Shown here: positions 1 through 7,968 of the stretch, in pieces
Layout: each line of letters opens with the position of its first letter
Numbering within the stretch: position 1 is the stretch's first letter
Assembly (NCBI GenBank): GCA_025927575.1
Contig: JAICLJ010000032.1
Location: 1 to 35,732, forward strand
Direction: 5' to 3'
Origin: Bryobacteraceae bacterium
GTDB taxonomy: Bacteria; Acidobacteriota; Terriglobia; Bryobacterales; Bryobacteraceae
Length of the DNA stretch: 35,732 nucleotides
Notes under the pieces: generated by a model
Seen by the model: only the letters and a program-made list of their open reading frames with translations
Told to the model about the DNA's origin: nothing
Databases searched by the model: none
Program-made: the position numbers and the translations under genes

Positions 1-148
1 CATCCGGAGCCGGACACGATATAAGGCGCGAAGGCGGATCGCACAGGAAAGACACCTGCTCCATTTGACTCAGGGCAGCCCTTTCAGATCGGAATCACGA
101 CCAAAGGGAGCGGTCTGCAATGATTTATATTCCGATGTAAGTGCCAGG

Positions 149-1483
149 CTAACGCGCGGCGGCTGCCGGCGCCGCAGCGTTTGACGCGGCGCCATGCTTG
201 CGAGCTTTGCCGGCCTCACCCGTTCGCAGCAGAGCAATTCGATATAAAATCGGCGCAGCCATTTCGTTGATAGCCACGGCGCCCAGCACAAGTGTTTCCG
301 CCGCGGCGCCGATGCGCGGAAAAGTTTTGACAAAGAGCAGCGCTAGCGCCAGTGCCAGCCCGGCTTGCGGCACCAGGCCAAATCCCACGTACTTCCGGAT
401 GTGCTCTTCGGCTTCAGCCACCGTGGCAGCCACCCAGCCGAGTGTCAGGAACCCGGCGGCACGGACCAGCACGAGAACGAGCGCGGGGATACCGACGATT
501 AACAATTCGCGAATGTGAACGGTTGCGCCTGTCACAGCGAAAAAAATTACATAAACTGGCAAAGAAGACTCCTCGATTTCCGCTTGTAGACGGGCGCCAT
601 GGGCGGTTCCGTTACGAATGAGCATGCCCGCCGCAAGAGCGATCAGCAGCGGATCGAGATCAATTCGCTGGCCGACCTCGGCGACCAGAAACGCCGCCGC
701 TACGACGAAGAGCGCTGCGCTGCCCTTCACATACTTCAAGTACACCGCGATTACGAGTCCCACGAGGCCGCCGATGACGATAGAGCCAAGGATCTCCCAG
801 CTCAGCGCTCCAGCGGTTTCCAGAGCGTCGGCATGCGATCCGAGGATCACTTTGGCGATGGAGGATGCGATGGCGAACAGCACGATGACCAGCAGGTCTG
901 ACATGACTACGACACCGAGGATGGTGCGAGTCAATGGTCCGTCCGATTCCATTTCCGAGTGCAGCGCCACTACGACAGCGGGGGACTGGGCCACCATCGT
1001 GATTCCCAATACAAGGGCCATAGCCCATTCCTGCAAAGAAGTGAGTCCGTGCATGAAAGGCAGCAGCGGCTTCGATAAAAACGCGGCCGTCGTAATCAGA
1101 CAGATGGTGCCGCAGACAGCAATGAGCGAGAGCCAGCCGATGCTACGGAACAGAGGCTTCATGGAGCGAAGATCGAGTTCGACACCCGCCGTCAGCGCGA
1201 TCAGGGCGATCGCGACGCCCGTGAAGATTTGCAGGTTTGAAACCATCGGCTCGGTCACGAGCCCGAGGACCTTCGGTCCCACCACAACTCCGGTAACGAG
1301 ATAGCCGGTCAGCCTCGGCATGCCTAGCGATTTGAAGATGGATCCGGCGAAAAAGGCCGACAACAGGAGATAGCCGCAAGCGAGCGCGGTGCCGGCGGCT
1401 CCGCTGCCCATGGTAGGGTCTGGAGAAAAGGAGCGCGCGGCTTCCATCAATCCCGCGAGAATGAGAATCAGTAAGAGGCGCAT
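149..1483 (-). CDS. Cation/proton antiporter (CPA family)
   Basis: A 444-residue polytopic inner-membrane protein with about 12 hydrophobic segments. The N-terminus is hydrophobic, and the first conserved segment is around residues 30-70 (LLLSAFFAGSIFKSLGMPRL, then GYLVTGVVVGP). The transport core holds QSPAVVVAL followed by VVVMSDLLVIVLF, the arrangement typical of the discontinuous helices and ion-binding Asp of Na+/H+ or K+/H+ exchangers. It has no C-terminal RCK/TrkA domain: the protein ends in a short Ala-rich cytoplasmic tail, so it is shorter than KefB-type proteins. It starts 10 bp after the stop of the second antiporter gene (1494-3176), so the pair is probably one transcript with this gene distal. 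No strong ribosome binding site is seen before the ATG. Probable role is cation/proton exchange; the ion cannot be told from sequence. Confidence 0.88.
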   Translation of the reverse strand: MRLLLILILAGLMEAARSFSPDPTMGSGAAGTALACGYLLLSAFFAGSIFKSLGMPRLTGYLVTGVVVGPKVLGLVTEPMVSNLQIFTGVAIALIALTAGVELDLRSMKPLFRSIGWLSLIAVCGTICLITTAAFLSKPLLPFMHGLTSLQEWAMALVLGITMVAQSPAVVVALHSEMESDGPLTRTILGVVVMSDLLVIVLFAIASSIAKVILGSHADALETAGALSWEILGSIVIGGLVGLVIAVYLKYVKGSAALFVVAAAFLVAEVGQRIDLDPLLIALAAGMLIRNGTAHGARLQAEIEESSLPVYVIFFAVTGATVHIRELLIVGIPALVLVLVRAAGFLTLGWVAATVAEAEEHIRKYVGFGLVPQAGLALALALLFVKTFPRIGAAAETLVLGAVAINEMAAPILYRIALLRTGEAGKARKHGAASNAAAPAAAAR

Positions 1484-1493
1484 TGCAGCAGGC

Positions 1494-3176
1494 TTAGGAC
1501 ATACCGATAAGGTGTGGTTCGTCGACTTCGCTGCGGCGCGCTGCGATCTGCACGATGATCTCCGTCACAATGGCGCCTCCAATGACTGCCGTGACCATCC
1601 AGGAGACCGTCGGCCCCGAGTACAGATCCTGAGCATTCACGACGATGGCGATCGATAGCGCGCCAATGGGAGAGAGGATGAGGCTGCGCTGTTCGTCAGT
1701 TGTAAGTCCGCCTGGAACCCGCTTGCGGCAAAAAATGACGGCGAGCCATTTGCCGAGCAACCTCGCGGCGACAAAAAGGACCATTAAGGCCCAGCCCTGC
1801 CACTCGGTAACATCCCAGAGCGAGCCGGCAACCAACAAGAACAGCAAATAGATGGGGCGTTCCATGCGATCTAGCGCTTCACGGATGCGGTCTTTCGACC
1901 CGCCAGGCAGATTCACCAGAATCAGGCCGACGATAAAGCAGACCACGAGTGGGGACAGACGCAGGAAACTGGCCATTCCGGCCGTGAAGCACACCGATCC
2001 CAGAACGAGGACGCTGAATTCGGGGCCACGCTGCACCTTGCCGAGCGTGCCATAAATGACGCCGCCGATCATGGTCCCCATGCCGAGCGTGATGAAGAGC
2101 CAAGCGGTGCCCGGCAGGTGCCAGGCGACCAAACTGTCTTGCGGGCGGAAGTACGCAGCGACCAGCATCAGTCCGACGAAACCGGCGAGCTGCTCGAGCG
2201 TGACGATGGAAGCGACGCGGTCGACTGAATAATTGGCCGCGCCGCGCGCCTCCAGCATTTCGGGGGCGCCGTAGGCCGTCATGGCGCCGGCGGTGGCCAG
2301 CATCATGGCGTCCCGCAGAGAGATTATGTTTGCGGGCGGGTGTTCAATGAACAGAAGCAACGCCACGCACAGGCCCAGAATGGTGGCAAAGGGAATGGAC
2401 GCCGTTATCAGGCTGGCGGTGCTGGCGCCGGGAACCAGGGAATCCGCAAGCCGGGAATCGAACCGGAATCCGATTGTGAAGCCAATCCAGCCTAACCCGA
2501 GGGCGAGTAGCGGCCGGATCTCCCAGAGAACCGATTGAGACAGGATGCCGACGCCGGGCAGGTGCGCAATGACTCCAAGAAGGACGAAAGGAAGCCCGGC
2601 GGTGACGACCTGTGAGATCTGTAGTTTCCGCTCGATTTCCTGCACGCGCGGATGCCCCGCCAGATAAGCCAGACCGAAGATGAAGACGAGTCCGAGTATC
2701 ACCTTAATGACCTCGGAGGCGGACTCGAGCCCGGACTGCTCAATGTGACGATTCGAGGGCGCGGGCAATCGCGGCGGCGGCTCGATAAGGATCGGTGGCG
2801 GGGTCCCTGTTTCGATCGCCTGTTGAGGAGGCAACGGTGCCGGCACTTCCCAGTCAAACGGAGGGGGTGGCGGGAAAGTGAAGACTGGGTGAGTCGAGCT
2901 GGGTGTTGGGCCGGGTTTGATTGAGGACTGTGCGGGACCGCTGGAGTTCGCTTGAGGACGGGCGGGCGCAGCCGCCGCGTTTGCTTGAGTCTTCGTCGAA
3001 ACGGAGCCCGGTTTCGCCCCCGGCGCGACGGCAGCATGGTCCGGAGAGGTGGCTTGGGCGCTGGAAACCGATGAGGCGGTCCCAGGTTGCGCGTTAGGCG
3101 ATTCGACAGCTTGCATGGCACTCGCCGCCGTAGTCAGGAATAGCCACCCTAAAAAAATTCGTAACAGCGATTGCAT
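1494..3176 (-). CDS. CPA-like antiporter with proline-rich exported N-terminal region
   Basis: About 560 residues from the ATG at 3176. That start is chosen because MQSLLRIFLGWLFLTTAASA is a clean signal-type segment, whereas the extension upstream is not hydrophobic. Residues about 24-140 are rich in Pro, Ala, Ser and Gln (runs such as PPPPPFDWEVPAPLPP) and should lie outside the inner membrane. The remainder is a 12-13 segment antiporter fold. Where the neighbouring antiporter has QSPA and MSDLL, this one has MTAYGAPE and TLEQLAG, so the usual acidic residue is replaced by Gln, with Glu one position earlier. It lies directly upstream of the first antiporter with a 10 bp gap. It may be a divergent exchanger or a regulatory partner; activity is uncertain. 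Membership of the antiporter superfamily is fairly sure, substrate is not. Confidence 0.8.
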   Translation of the reverse strand: MQSLLRIFLGWLFLTTAASAMQAVESPNAQPGTASSVSSAQATSPDHAAVAPGAKPGSVSTKTQANAAAAPARPQANSSGPAQSSIKPGPTPSSTHPVFTFPPPPPFDWEVPAPLPPQQAIETGTPPPILIEPPPRLPAPSNRHIEQSGLESASEVIKVILGLVFIFGLAYLAGHPRVQEIERKLQISQVVTAGLPFVLLGVIAHLPGVGILSQSVLWEIRPLLALGLGWIGFTIGFRFDSRLADSLVPGASTASLITASIPFATILGLCVALLLFIEHPPANIISLRDAMMLATAGAMTAYGAPEMLEARGAANYSVDRVASIVTLEQLAGFVGLMLVAAYFRPQDSLVAWHLPGTAWLFITLGMGTMIGGVIYGTLGKVQRGPEFSVLVLGSVCFTAGMASFLRLSPLVVCFIVGLILVNLPGGSKDRIREALDRMERPIYLLFLLVAGSLWDVTEWQGWALMVLFVAARLLGKWLAVIFCRKRVPGGLTTDEQRSLILSPIGALSIAIVVNAQDLYSGPTVSWMVTAVIGGAIVTEIIVQIAARRSEVDEPHLIGMS

Positions 3177-3775
3177 TACACTTTGCAGATGAACGCGCCT
3201 CGCAGGTAGAAGTATGACACTCCCGGGGAGGCCATGTGCCTGATAATGAAGCTCGGACGTGGACGCTCTCATCGATTTTTCTTTGCCAGTGAGCGTTTCT
3301 ACAATTATCGTTGATGGCTCTAAAGAGAGCAGCTTTCCGTGCCGCTGGTCCGGACTGACGGCGCTGGTTATTTTCCATCCCCGTGGGACGGCATCCTGCG
3401 GTTTCAGCTTTTTTCGAAGACCGGCGAATAAACCAAAACACGAGAATTCGTACCAGAATAAACTGAAGCAAACTTATTCGAGAATCCCGACTCAAATTCC
3501 GGACATACTTCTCGACAACAGCTCCGCGATGATCCGTCATAGTACTGCTACCCCGGACGAGTTTGGGGAAACCCTGAGAGGGCTAGTCCGTCGATGCAAA
3601 CGAAGCGTGAGCAATCGAGAACGCTTAAGAAATGTGCGAAACTGTTTACGGCGTCAGCGGGTCCGTCCTGTGATGTCCGTGTTTCAAGCCCGGCGGAAAG
3701 CCCGCGCTGCGGTTCCTAGCCAAGTTCGCAACACCCCATTTACGGTTTCTCGGCACAGATGACTGACGGAACAAG
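3177..3775. other. Intergenic region between divergent antiporter and tonB-like genes
   Basis: About 600 bp without a convincing gene. Open frames exist on both strands, but they lack ribosome binding sites and have Arg/Ser-rich, low-plausibility translations. The region must hold the promoters of the minus-strand antiporter pair and of the plus-strand TonB-like gene. A GGAACAAG element directly before the ATG at 3776 may be the ribosome binding site for the latter. No tRNA or strong hairpin was recognised. Confidence 0.5.
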
Positions 3776-4864
3776 ATGAAGAACCAACCCGAACGTCCTC
3801 TCTTTGCTTCCGCGCAGTTGCAGCAGCCATTTGAATGGCGGAGTCATGCGACCAGCATTGCCATTCATCTCGCGATTCTGGGGATTGCCCTGCTGATTCC
3901 GGTTGCGGTATTGAAAACGCAGGCGCCGGTCCATTCAACTCTGCTCTATGCGCCGCCGCCGTTGAAGGAGTACAAGCCCAAGATCACTGCGCCGAAACGG
4001 CCGGCTCAGATCGCCGCGGTTCGTCCGAAGCCTGTTGTCCCCCCCCCGCCGGTAATCCGCCCGCCCGAAGTCAGACTGCCGCCTCGGCAGCCTGAGGTTC
4101 ACCCCGCGCCGGTTCAGCAGCATGTCGAAGTCGCCGTGGCGACGCCGGCGCCTAAGGCTCAACCGGTTGCTCCTCCGGTTCCGCAAATTCATACGGGCGT
4201 GTTTGAGGCGAAACGGCAGGCCGCCGCCCCGCAGGCAGTCAAAGATGTGAAGATCGGCGGATTTGGGGACCCTAATGGCGCCCGGCCCTTTGAGAACAGG
4301 AATGCCCCGACGGAGTTGGCAAAAGTCGGCCAATTCGACCTTTCAGCCGGAGCCAACCAGGGATCGGGAGGCAGGCGGGACGCAGTCGCGGTAGGACAGA
4401 GCGGGTTTGCCAGTGTGGCCGGCGGACGATCGTCCGCAACCCCCCCGCGCGGCGTGGTTGTGAGCGGAACTTTCGGAGATGCCGAAACCGGAACCGGCAG
4501 CAATTCAGAGCACAGAGGGACCGTGCATAACGGCGGCTTCGGCGATGTGGCGGCGACCGCGCCCCCTCCCACGACCAAGCGCGTGGCTGCTCCGCAGGCC
4601 ACACCGGTCGAAATCCTATACAAACCGAAGCCAATCTATACGCCGGAAGCGCGAAACCTGAAGCTTGAAGGCAACGTTCTGGTGGATGTGATCTTCTGCG
4701 CTTCGGGAGAGATTCGCCTGGTGCGGGTGGTTCAGGGATTAGGGCATGGTTTGGACGAAGCGGCGCGGCAGGCAGTCTTGAGGATCAAGTTCCGGCCCGC
4801 AACTCGCGACGGCGCAGCCGTGGATACGCGAGCGAGGGTCAACATTACGTTCGAAGTTAGCTGA
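3776..4864 (+). CDS. TonB-family energy transducer
   Basis: A 362-residue protein with the classic three-part TonB layout. A short cytoplasmic N-terminus precedes one membrane anchor at about residues 24-45 (HATSIAIHLAILGIALLIPV). A long periplasmic linker rich in Pro, Lys and Val follows (about 55-140, with PPPPV and repeated KP/RP). After a Gly/Ala-rich middle, a C-terminal TonB domain covers about residues 280-362 and includes KPKPIYTPEARNLKLEGNV, a GEIRLVRV strand and the conserved ending KFRPATRDGAAVDTRARVNI. It should link the inner-membrane proton motive force (through ExbB/ExbD, not in this window) to outer-membrane receptors such as the one at 23150-26581. The M48 protease gene follows 57 bp downstream and is probably cotranscribed. 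Confidence 0.9.
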   Translation: MKNQPERPLFASAQLQQPFEWRSHATSIAIHLAILGIALLIPVAVLKTQAPVHSTLLYAPPPLKEYKPKITAPKRPAQIAAVRPKPVVPPPPVIRPPEVRLPPRQPEVHPAPVQQHVEVAVATPAPKAQPVAPPVPQIHTGVFEAKRQAAAPQAVKDVKIGGFGDPNGARPFENRNAPTELAKVGQFDLSAGANQGSGGRRDAVAVGQSGFASVAGGRSSATPPRGVVVSGTFGDAETGTGSNSEHRGTVHNGGFGDVAATAPPPTTKRVAAPQATPVEILYKPKPIYTPEARNLKLEGNVLVDVIFCASGEIRLVRVVQGLGHGLDEAARQAVLRIKFRPATRDGAAVDTRARVNITFEVS

Positions 4865-4921
4865 GAATTAGGCCGAAAAACACGCGGAAATCCGCAATAT
4901 TTGTTGGTAAAAGATCACCGA

Positions 4922-6628
4922 ATGATGCACATCTCAAGAATTACAGGCGCCCTTGTATTGGGACAGTCGCTTTTTCTAGGGGCAGCGCTGGTTGGTTTGC
5001 CCCTGCAGGCGCAAACGGATTCTGCGAATTCCCAAACTCCCATCGTTGCAGCCAGGAACCTTGATGAGGCCGTGAATCGCATCATCGCGAGCGAGAACGA
5101 CCTTTACAAGCGGCTGAAGATCGTTCACCCGGTCGTTGAGACGTATATCCAACGAATGCAGAAAGATGCTGATTTTGGCGTAGTTCCGAAAACCGACTAC
5201 TACTTCCTCGGCAAGCTCGACGTGAGCCACAGCGTGAAAGACGACTCGTTTATTCCCGATCCCGGCTTGCCGAAGCGAATGCTGGGTGTGTTTTCACACC
5301 TGGTCTCCATCAACTTTCTGCCGGGCGGCTTCGCCACGATGGTGATGATGGACCCCGGCCAGTTCGATCGCGAGCACTACACGTTCAATTTTTTGCGACG
5401 CGAGTTCCTGGGCGATGTGCGGTGCCTGGTCTTCGATGTGCTGCCGAAAGATGGCGCGGGGAAAGGGCGTTTCGTCGGGCGCATGTGGGTGGAAGATCAG
5501 GGCTATCACGTAGTTCGCTTCAACGGAACGTACGGCGGTGCATCAATGAACCACAGCTATTCACATTTCGATTCATGGCGTATCAATTGTGGACCAGATC
5601 TTTGGCTGCCCGCCTACGTCTACACCGAAGAAACCTCCCAGAAATACGACCTTGGTCTGAAGAGCATTCAGTTTAAGGGTCAGACCCGGTTGTGGGGATA
5701 CGAGTCGAAGAAAGATCGGATGGAAGAAGACTTTACGAACATGACTGTCGAAGGGGTGGACGATAGGAGCGATAGCGCGGCCGACAATTCCCCCATTGAG
5801 GCCATGCGGATGTGGGAGCGGCAGGCCGAAGATAACGTGATAGATCGTTTGCAAAACGCGGACCTGATAGCGCCTTCCGGACCGGTGAACAAAGTATTGC
5901 AGACGGTGCTGCAGAATCTGGAAGTCACAAATAATATTTCAGTAACGCCGGACGCGCGGGTGCGTATTCTGCTGACCACTCCGCTCGAATCTTTTACCCT
6001 CGGTCATACGATCGTGATCAGCCGCGGGCTCTTGGACGTACTGCCGGATGAGGCTAATCTCGCAGCCGTGCTCGCGCATGAGCTCGCGCACATTGTGCTG
6101 GGCCATCAGCTTGATACCAAGTACGCGTTCGCCGATCGCATGTTCTTCGACGACGACGAAAGCTTCAGAAGAATCGAAGTCGGCAGAACTGCGGCAGAAG
6201 AGGAAGCCGCCGATAAGAAGGCCGTGGAGATTTTGAAAAAATCTCCATACGCCGGTAAGCTTCCGCAGGTCGGCTTGTTTTTGCGCGCTCTCTCGGCGCG
6301 AAGCGGAGACATGCCGCATTTAATTCGGCCGATGATGGGAGGGCGTCTCGCAAATGGCAAAGAGGATCAGCGCCTCACCGCGATCATGAATATGGCTCCG
6401 CCGCTGCATTTAACACGGACTGATGAGATTGAGGCGCTTCCCCTCGGCTCGCGAATCAAACTCGACCCGTGGTCGGATCGCCTGCAACTCGTTAAGGCGC
6501 AGAATGTCCCGTTGCAATCGGTGAAAGAAAAGGTGCCGTTCGAGGTGACGCCGTTTATGCCGCACTTAACCCGCCTGAATCAGACCCAGAGCGTGGCTGC
6601 AGCCCGAGGGAGCGCTGCTTCGAGATAG
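4922..6628 (+). CDS. Exported M48-family metalloprotease with large N-terminal domain
   Basis: About 568 residues from the ATG at 4922. An in-frame TTG at 4901 and another ATG at 4925 are alternatives; a signal peptide follows either ATG (about residues 8-30, ending LPLQAQ). Residues about 40-310 form a domain I do not assign firmly. Its stretch CLVFDVLPKDGAGKGRFVGR followed by MWVEDQGYHVVRFNGTYGG resembles the substrate-cradle fold of LolA/outer-membrane-lipoprotein-sorting proteins. The C-terminal part is an M48 peptidase, with zinc motif HELAH at about residues 386-390 and a downstream EEEAADKKA segment that supplies the third Glu ligand. It probably acts in the periplasm on envelope proteins, in the manner of BepA-type proteases, but without visible TPR repeats. 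It lies 57 bp downstream of the TonB-like gene. Confidence 0.85.
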   Translation: MMHISRITGALVLGQSLFLGAALVGLPLQAQTDSANSQTPIVAARNLDEAVNRIIASENDLYKRLKIVHPVVETYIQRMQKDADFGVVPKTDYYFLGKLDVSHSVKDDSFIPDPGLPKRMLGVFSHLVSINFLPGGFATMVMMDPGQFDREHYTFNFLRREFLGDVRCLVFDVLPKDGAGKGRFVGRMWVEDQGYHVVRFNGTYGGASMNHSYSHFDSWRINCGPDLWLPAYVYTEETSQKYDLGLKSIQFKGQTRLWGYESKKDRMEEDFTNMTVEGVDDRSDSAADNSPIEAMRMWERQAEDNVIDRLQNADLIAPSGPVNKVLQTVLQNLEVTNNISVTPDARVRILLTTPLESFTLGHTIVISRGLLDVLPDEANLAAVLAHELAHIVLGHQLDTKYAFADRMFFDDDESFRRIEVGRTAAEEEAADKKAVEILKKSPYAGKLPQVGLFLRALSARSGDMPHLIRPMMGGRLANGKEDQRLTAIMNMAPPLHLTRTDEIEALPLGSRIKLDPWSDRLQLVKAQNVPLQSVKEKVPFEVTPFMPHLTRLNQTQSVAAARGSAASR

Positions 6629-6649
6629 GTCTTTACGAAAGAGAGACGG

Positions 6650-6667
6650 AGGGGCGTCGCCGCCCCT
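6650..6667 (+). terminator. GC-rich stem-loop after the M48 gene
   Basis: A perfect 7-bp stem (AGGGGCG / CGCCCCT) with a 4-nt loop lies 21 bp after the protease stop codon and is followed by a pyrimidine-rich stretch. It sits between convergent genes and could end transcription, although the T-run is poor. Confidence 0.45.
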
Positions 6668-6729
6668 GCCTCTTCCTCCGATTCGACAGGCGTATAGCCG
6701 TAAACTACCATCGTTTCGGGGCGTTTAAT

Positions 6730-6930
6730 TCATGTAATGTTTCTGGTACTGAACCGGAAATGGCGATTCGCCTGGGCATCGCCGTCGATTGGTACCAGTT
6801 GCAGGTCCCTCACGTGGGAACCGTAATCGTCCCGAAGGGCCTTAGCAACATCGAGGGCGTCTTCTTTGGACTCGAAAAAGCATTGCTCCCATGCCAGATC
6901 CAGTCTTACACGGAGCAGCCAGCCTGTCAT
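6730..6930 (-). CDS. Small conserved 66-residue protein (paralog of 11182-11382)
   Basis: No known family is recognised. Starting from the ATG at 6930, the protein is 66 residues long and aligns without gaps to the 66-residue product at 11182-11382. They share 19 of the first 50 residues, including W4, L6, V8, L10, W14-E15, C17, F19, S21, A25, D35-Y36, V40-R41, L45-V46 and G50. Longer starts exist at 6957 (preceded by AGGG at good spacing) and 6966. The exact length match argues for 6930, while the Shine-Dalgarno argues for 6957. The pattern suggests a compact alpha/beta fold with a conserved Trp/Cys core. A perfect palindrome at 6969-6985 sits just upstream. Confidence 0.6.
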   Translation of the reverse strand: MTGWLLRVRLDLAWEQCFFESKEDALDVAKALRDDYGSHVRDLQLVPIDGDAQANRHFRFSTRNIT

Positions 6931-6968
6931 CGCGTGTGAGGAAGAGTTCAGACGCATGGGTAACATCC

Positions 6969-6985
6969 CTGTTATTACATAACAG
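6969..6985. promoter_or_regulatory. 17-bp palindrome upstream of the small-protein gene
   Basis: CTGTTAT TAC ATAACAG is a perfect 7+3+7 inverted repeat in an AT-rich intergenic region, 3 bp upstream of the longest possible start (6966) of the minus-strand small gene. Its size and position fit an operator for a dimeric repressor or a small hairpin in the leader. No second copy was noticed. Confidence 0.4.
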
Positions 6986-7172
6986 AGATAGCGGATCTAC
7001 TCGGAGTATTGTCAGTGAAATTGCTGGGATTATGATTTAGTCTATTGAATTTTACGTTTGTGACCGCGACGCCGGAAAACCTTATTTGTCTTATCGGGCC
7101 AGACTGAGCAGGGTTCTAAGGGTTGGAACTGGTATCGCAAAACCTTGCTGTTATCGGTTATGATCCCCCGAT

Positions 7173-7364
7173 ATGCTCTTGCATAGGCGTTTGTCTGTCA
7201 AACTTGCGACCCCGTTTGGGCGACGCGAGATTCGTAACTTGAAAGAGCAGTTCCCGGATAGAGTTCATGAAATAGATGGAGCCGTGAGAGATTACCTAAA
7301 AGCGGACGGTCCCGGAAACGAGATGGAGTTTATAGGACGGCTAAAGCGCGAGTACGGCGTGTAG
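7173..7364 (+). CDS. Hypothetical small protein, 63 residues
   Basis: Not recognised. The ATG at 7173 gives a charged, probably helical, soluble protein with many Arg, Lys, Glu and Asp residues. The first part is basic (RRLSVKLATPFGRREIRNLK) and the second amphipathic (VHEIDGAVRDYLKADG, then EFIGRLKREYGV). There is no signal peptide or membrane segment. No Shine-Dalgarno is seen. Instead a 6-bp inverted repeat (TATCGG at 7152-7157, CCGATA at 7168-7173) reaches the start codon, which could mask it. It is the first of three tiny plus-strand frames (7173, 7445, 7788) and may be a real small gene, but the support is only codon-like composition and an uninterrupted frame. Confidence 0.45.
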   Translation: MLLHRRLSVKLATPFGRREIRNLKEQFPDRVHEIDGAVRDYLKADGPGNEMEFIGRLKREYGV

Positions 7365-7444
7365 CGGCGGCAGCGAAAAAATGCAAGTTCATTGCGTTCG
7401 TTTGTTGCTAAGTCGTCGAGGCTTCCAAGATAATATGGGCTGAC

Positions 7445-7684
7445 GTGTTACGGATTGCTGTAGGCATCGTGCTGCTCGTCGTTGTACGGTTCTGGGCTTT
7501 CAGTCTTGACTCGGTCGTGAGTCAGAGCGAAGCTTACCTGCGAATAGCAGGCATCATGATCATCATCATTTTTGCCGGACGTCTGATCGGAGGAGGTGTT
7601 GAGCTGAAACGGCGAAAGCGCCTGGTTGGCCGCCACGAGGCTGTCATACCGGTGCCCGCAAAGGGCGCGGCCAAGGCTGCGTAG
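7445..7684 (+). CDS. Small two-segment membrane protein, 79 residues
   Basis: GTG start at 7445. There are two strongly hydrophobic segments, about residues 3-20 (RIAVGIVLLVVVRFWAFSL) and 33-52 (RIAGIMIIIIFAGRLIGGGV). A basic stretch (ELKRRKRLVGRH) and an Ala-rich tail follow. The positive-inside rule puts the C-terminus in the cytoplasm. No family is recognised. The hydrophobic layout and the positively charged tail make chance unlikely. It lies 80 bp after the 63-residue frame and 103 bp before a 32-residue single-pass frame. Confidence 0.5.
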   Translation: MLRIAVGIVLLVVVRFWAFSLDSVVSQSEAYLRIAGIMIIIIFAGRLIGGGVELKRRKRLVGRHEAVIPVPAKGAAKAA

Positions 7685-7752
7685 ACAGTGGTCAATTTAA
7701 CAAAAATGGCTACCCGACGGCTGGTGCGTCGCGATTTGGCCATGTTGGACAG

Positions 7753-7778
7753 ACACCCTCGTTTGGGTGTGATATACT
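7753..7778 (+). promoter_or_regulatory. Inverted repeat overlapping an extended -10 element
   Basis: ACACCC (7753-7758) and GGGTGT (7765-7770) form a perfect 6-bp inverted repeat that runs directly into TGA-TATACT (7770-7778), an extended -10 promoter element. The start codon of the 32-residue frame is 10 bp downstream at 7788. The layout suggests a promoter with an operator over its spacer. No good -35 is visible, as expected for extended -10 promoters. Confidence 0.35.
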
Positions 7779-7787
7779 GTGCTTCCA

Positions 7788-7886
7788 ATGATGATAGTAG
7801 TTGTTTTAGGCGCATGGACTGTGTTGTCGGTCCCGTTCGCCATCATCGTCGGTCGAATTATCGCCACTGGCACTGGCGCGCAGTAA
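7788..7886 (+). CDS. Possible 32-residue single-pass membrane micropeptide
   Basis: ATG at 7788 to TAA at 7884-7886. Almost the whole peptide is one membrane-spanning segment (MMIVVVLGAWTVLSVPFAII followed by VGRIIATGTGAQ). An extended -10 element lies just upstream. It is too short for ordinary gene finding, and no ribosome binding site of good quality is seen, so it stays tentative. The hydrophobic coherence and promoter position are the only support. Confidence 0.3.
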   Translation: MMIVVVLGAWTVLSVPFAIIVGRIIATGTGAQ

Positions 7887-7968
7887 AACTGAGTTCACCG
7901 GGTTTTTTGACGGAACGGTTCAGTAGCTCGAGCAAGGCGCCTCCCTTCTTTCCTGAGGCCTCCAGTTC

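Noticed and set aside
1..148. Possible end of a gene at the left edge
   Set aside because: One forward frame stays open but its translation is Arg-rich and unlike its neighbours; nothing can be supported.
3259..3762. Plus-strand open frame of 167 codons between the antiporter and tonB-like genes
   Set aside because: Arg/Ser-rich translation, no ribosome binding site, no recognisable domain, and a competing frame on the other strand.
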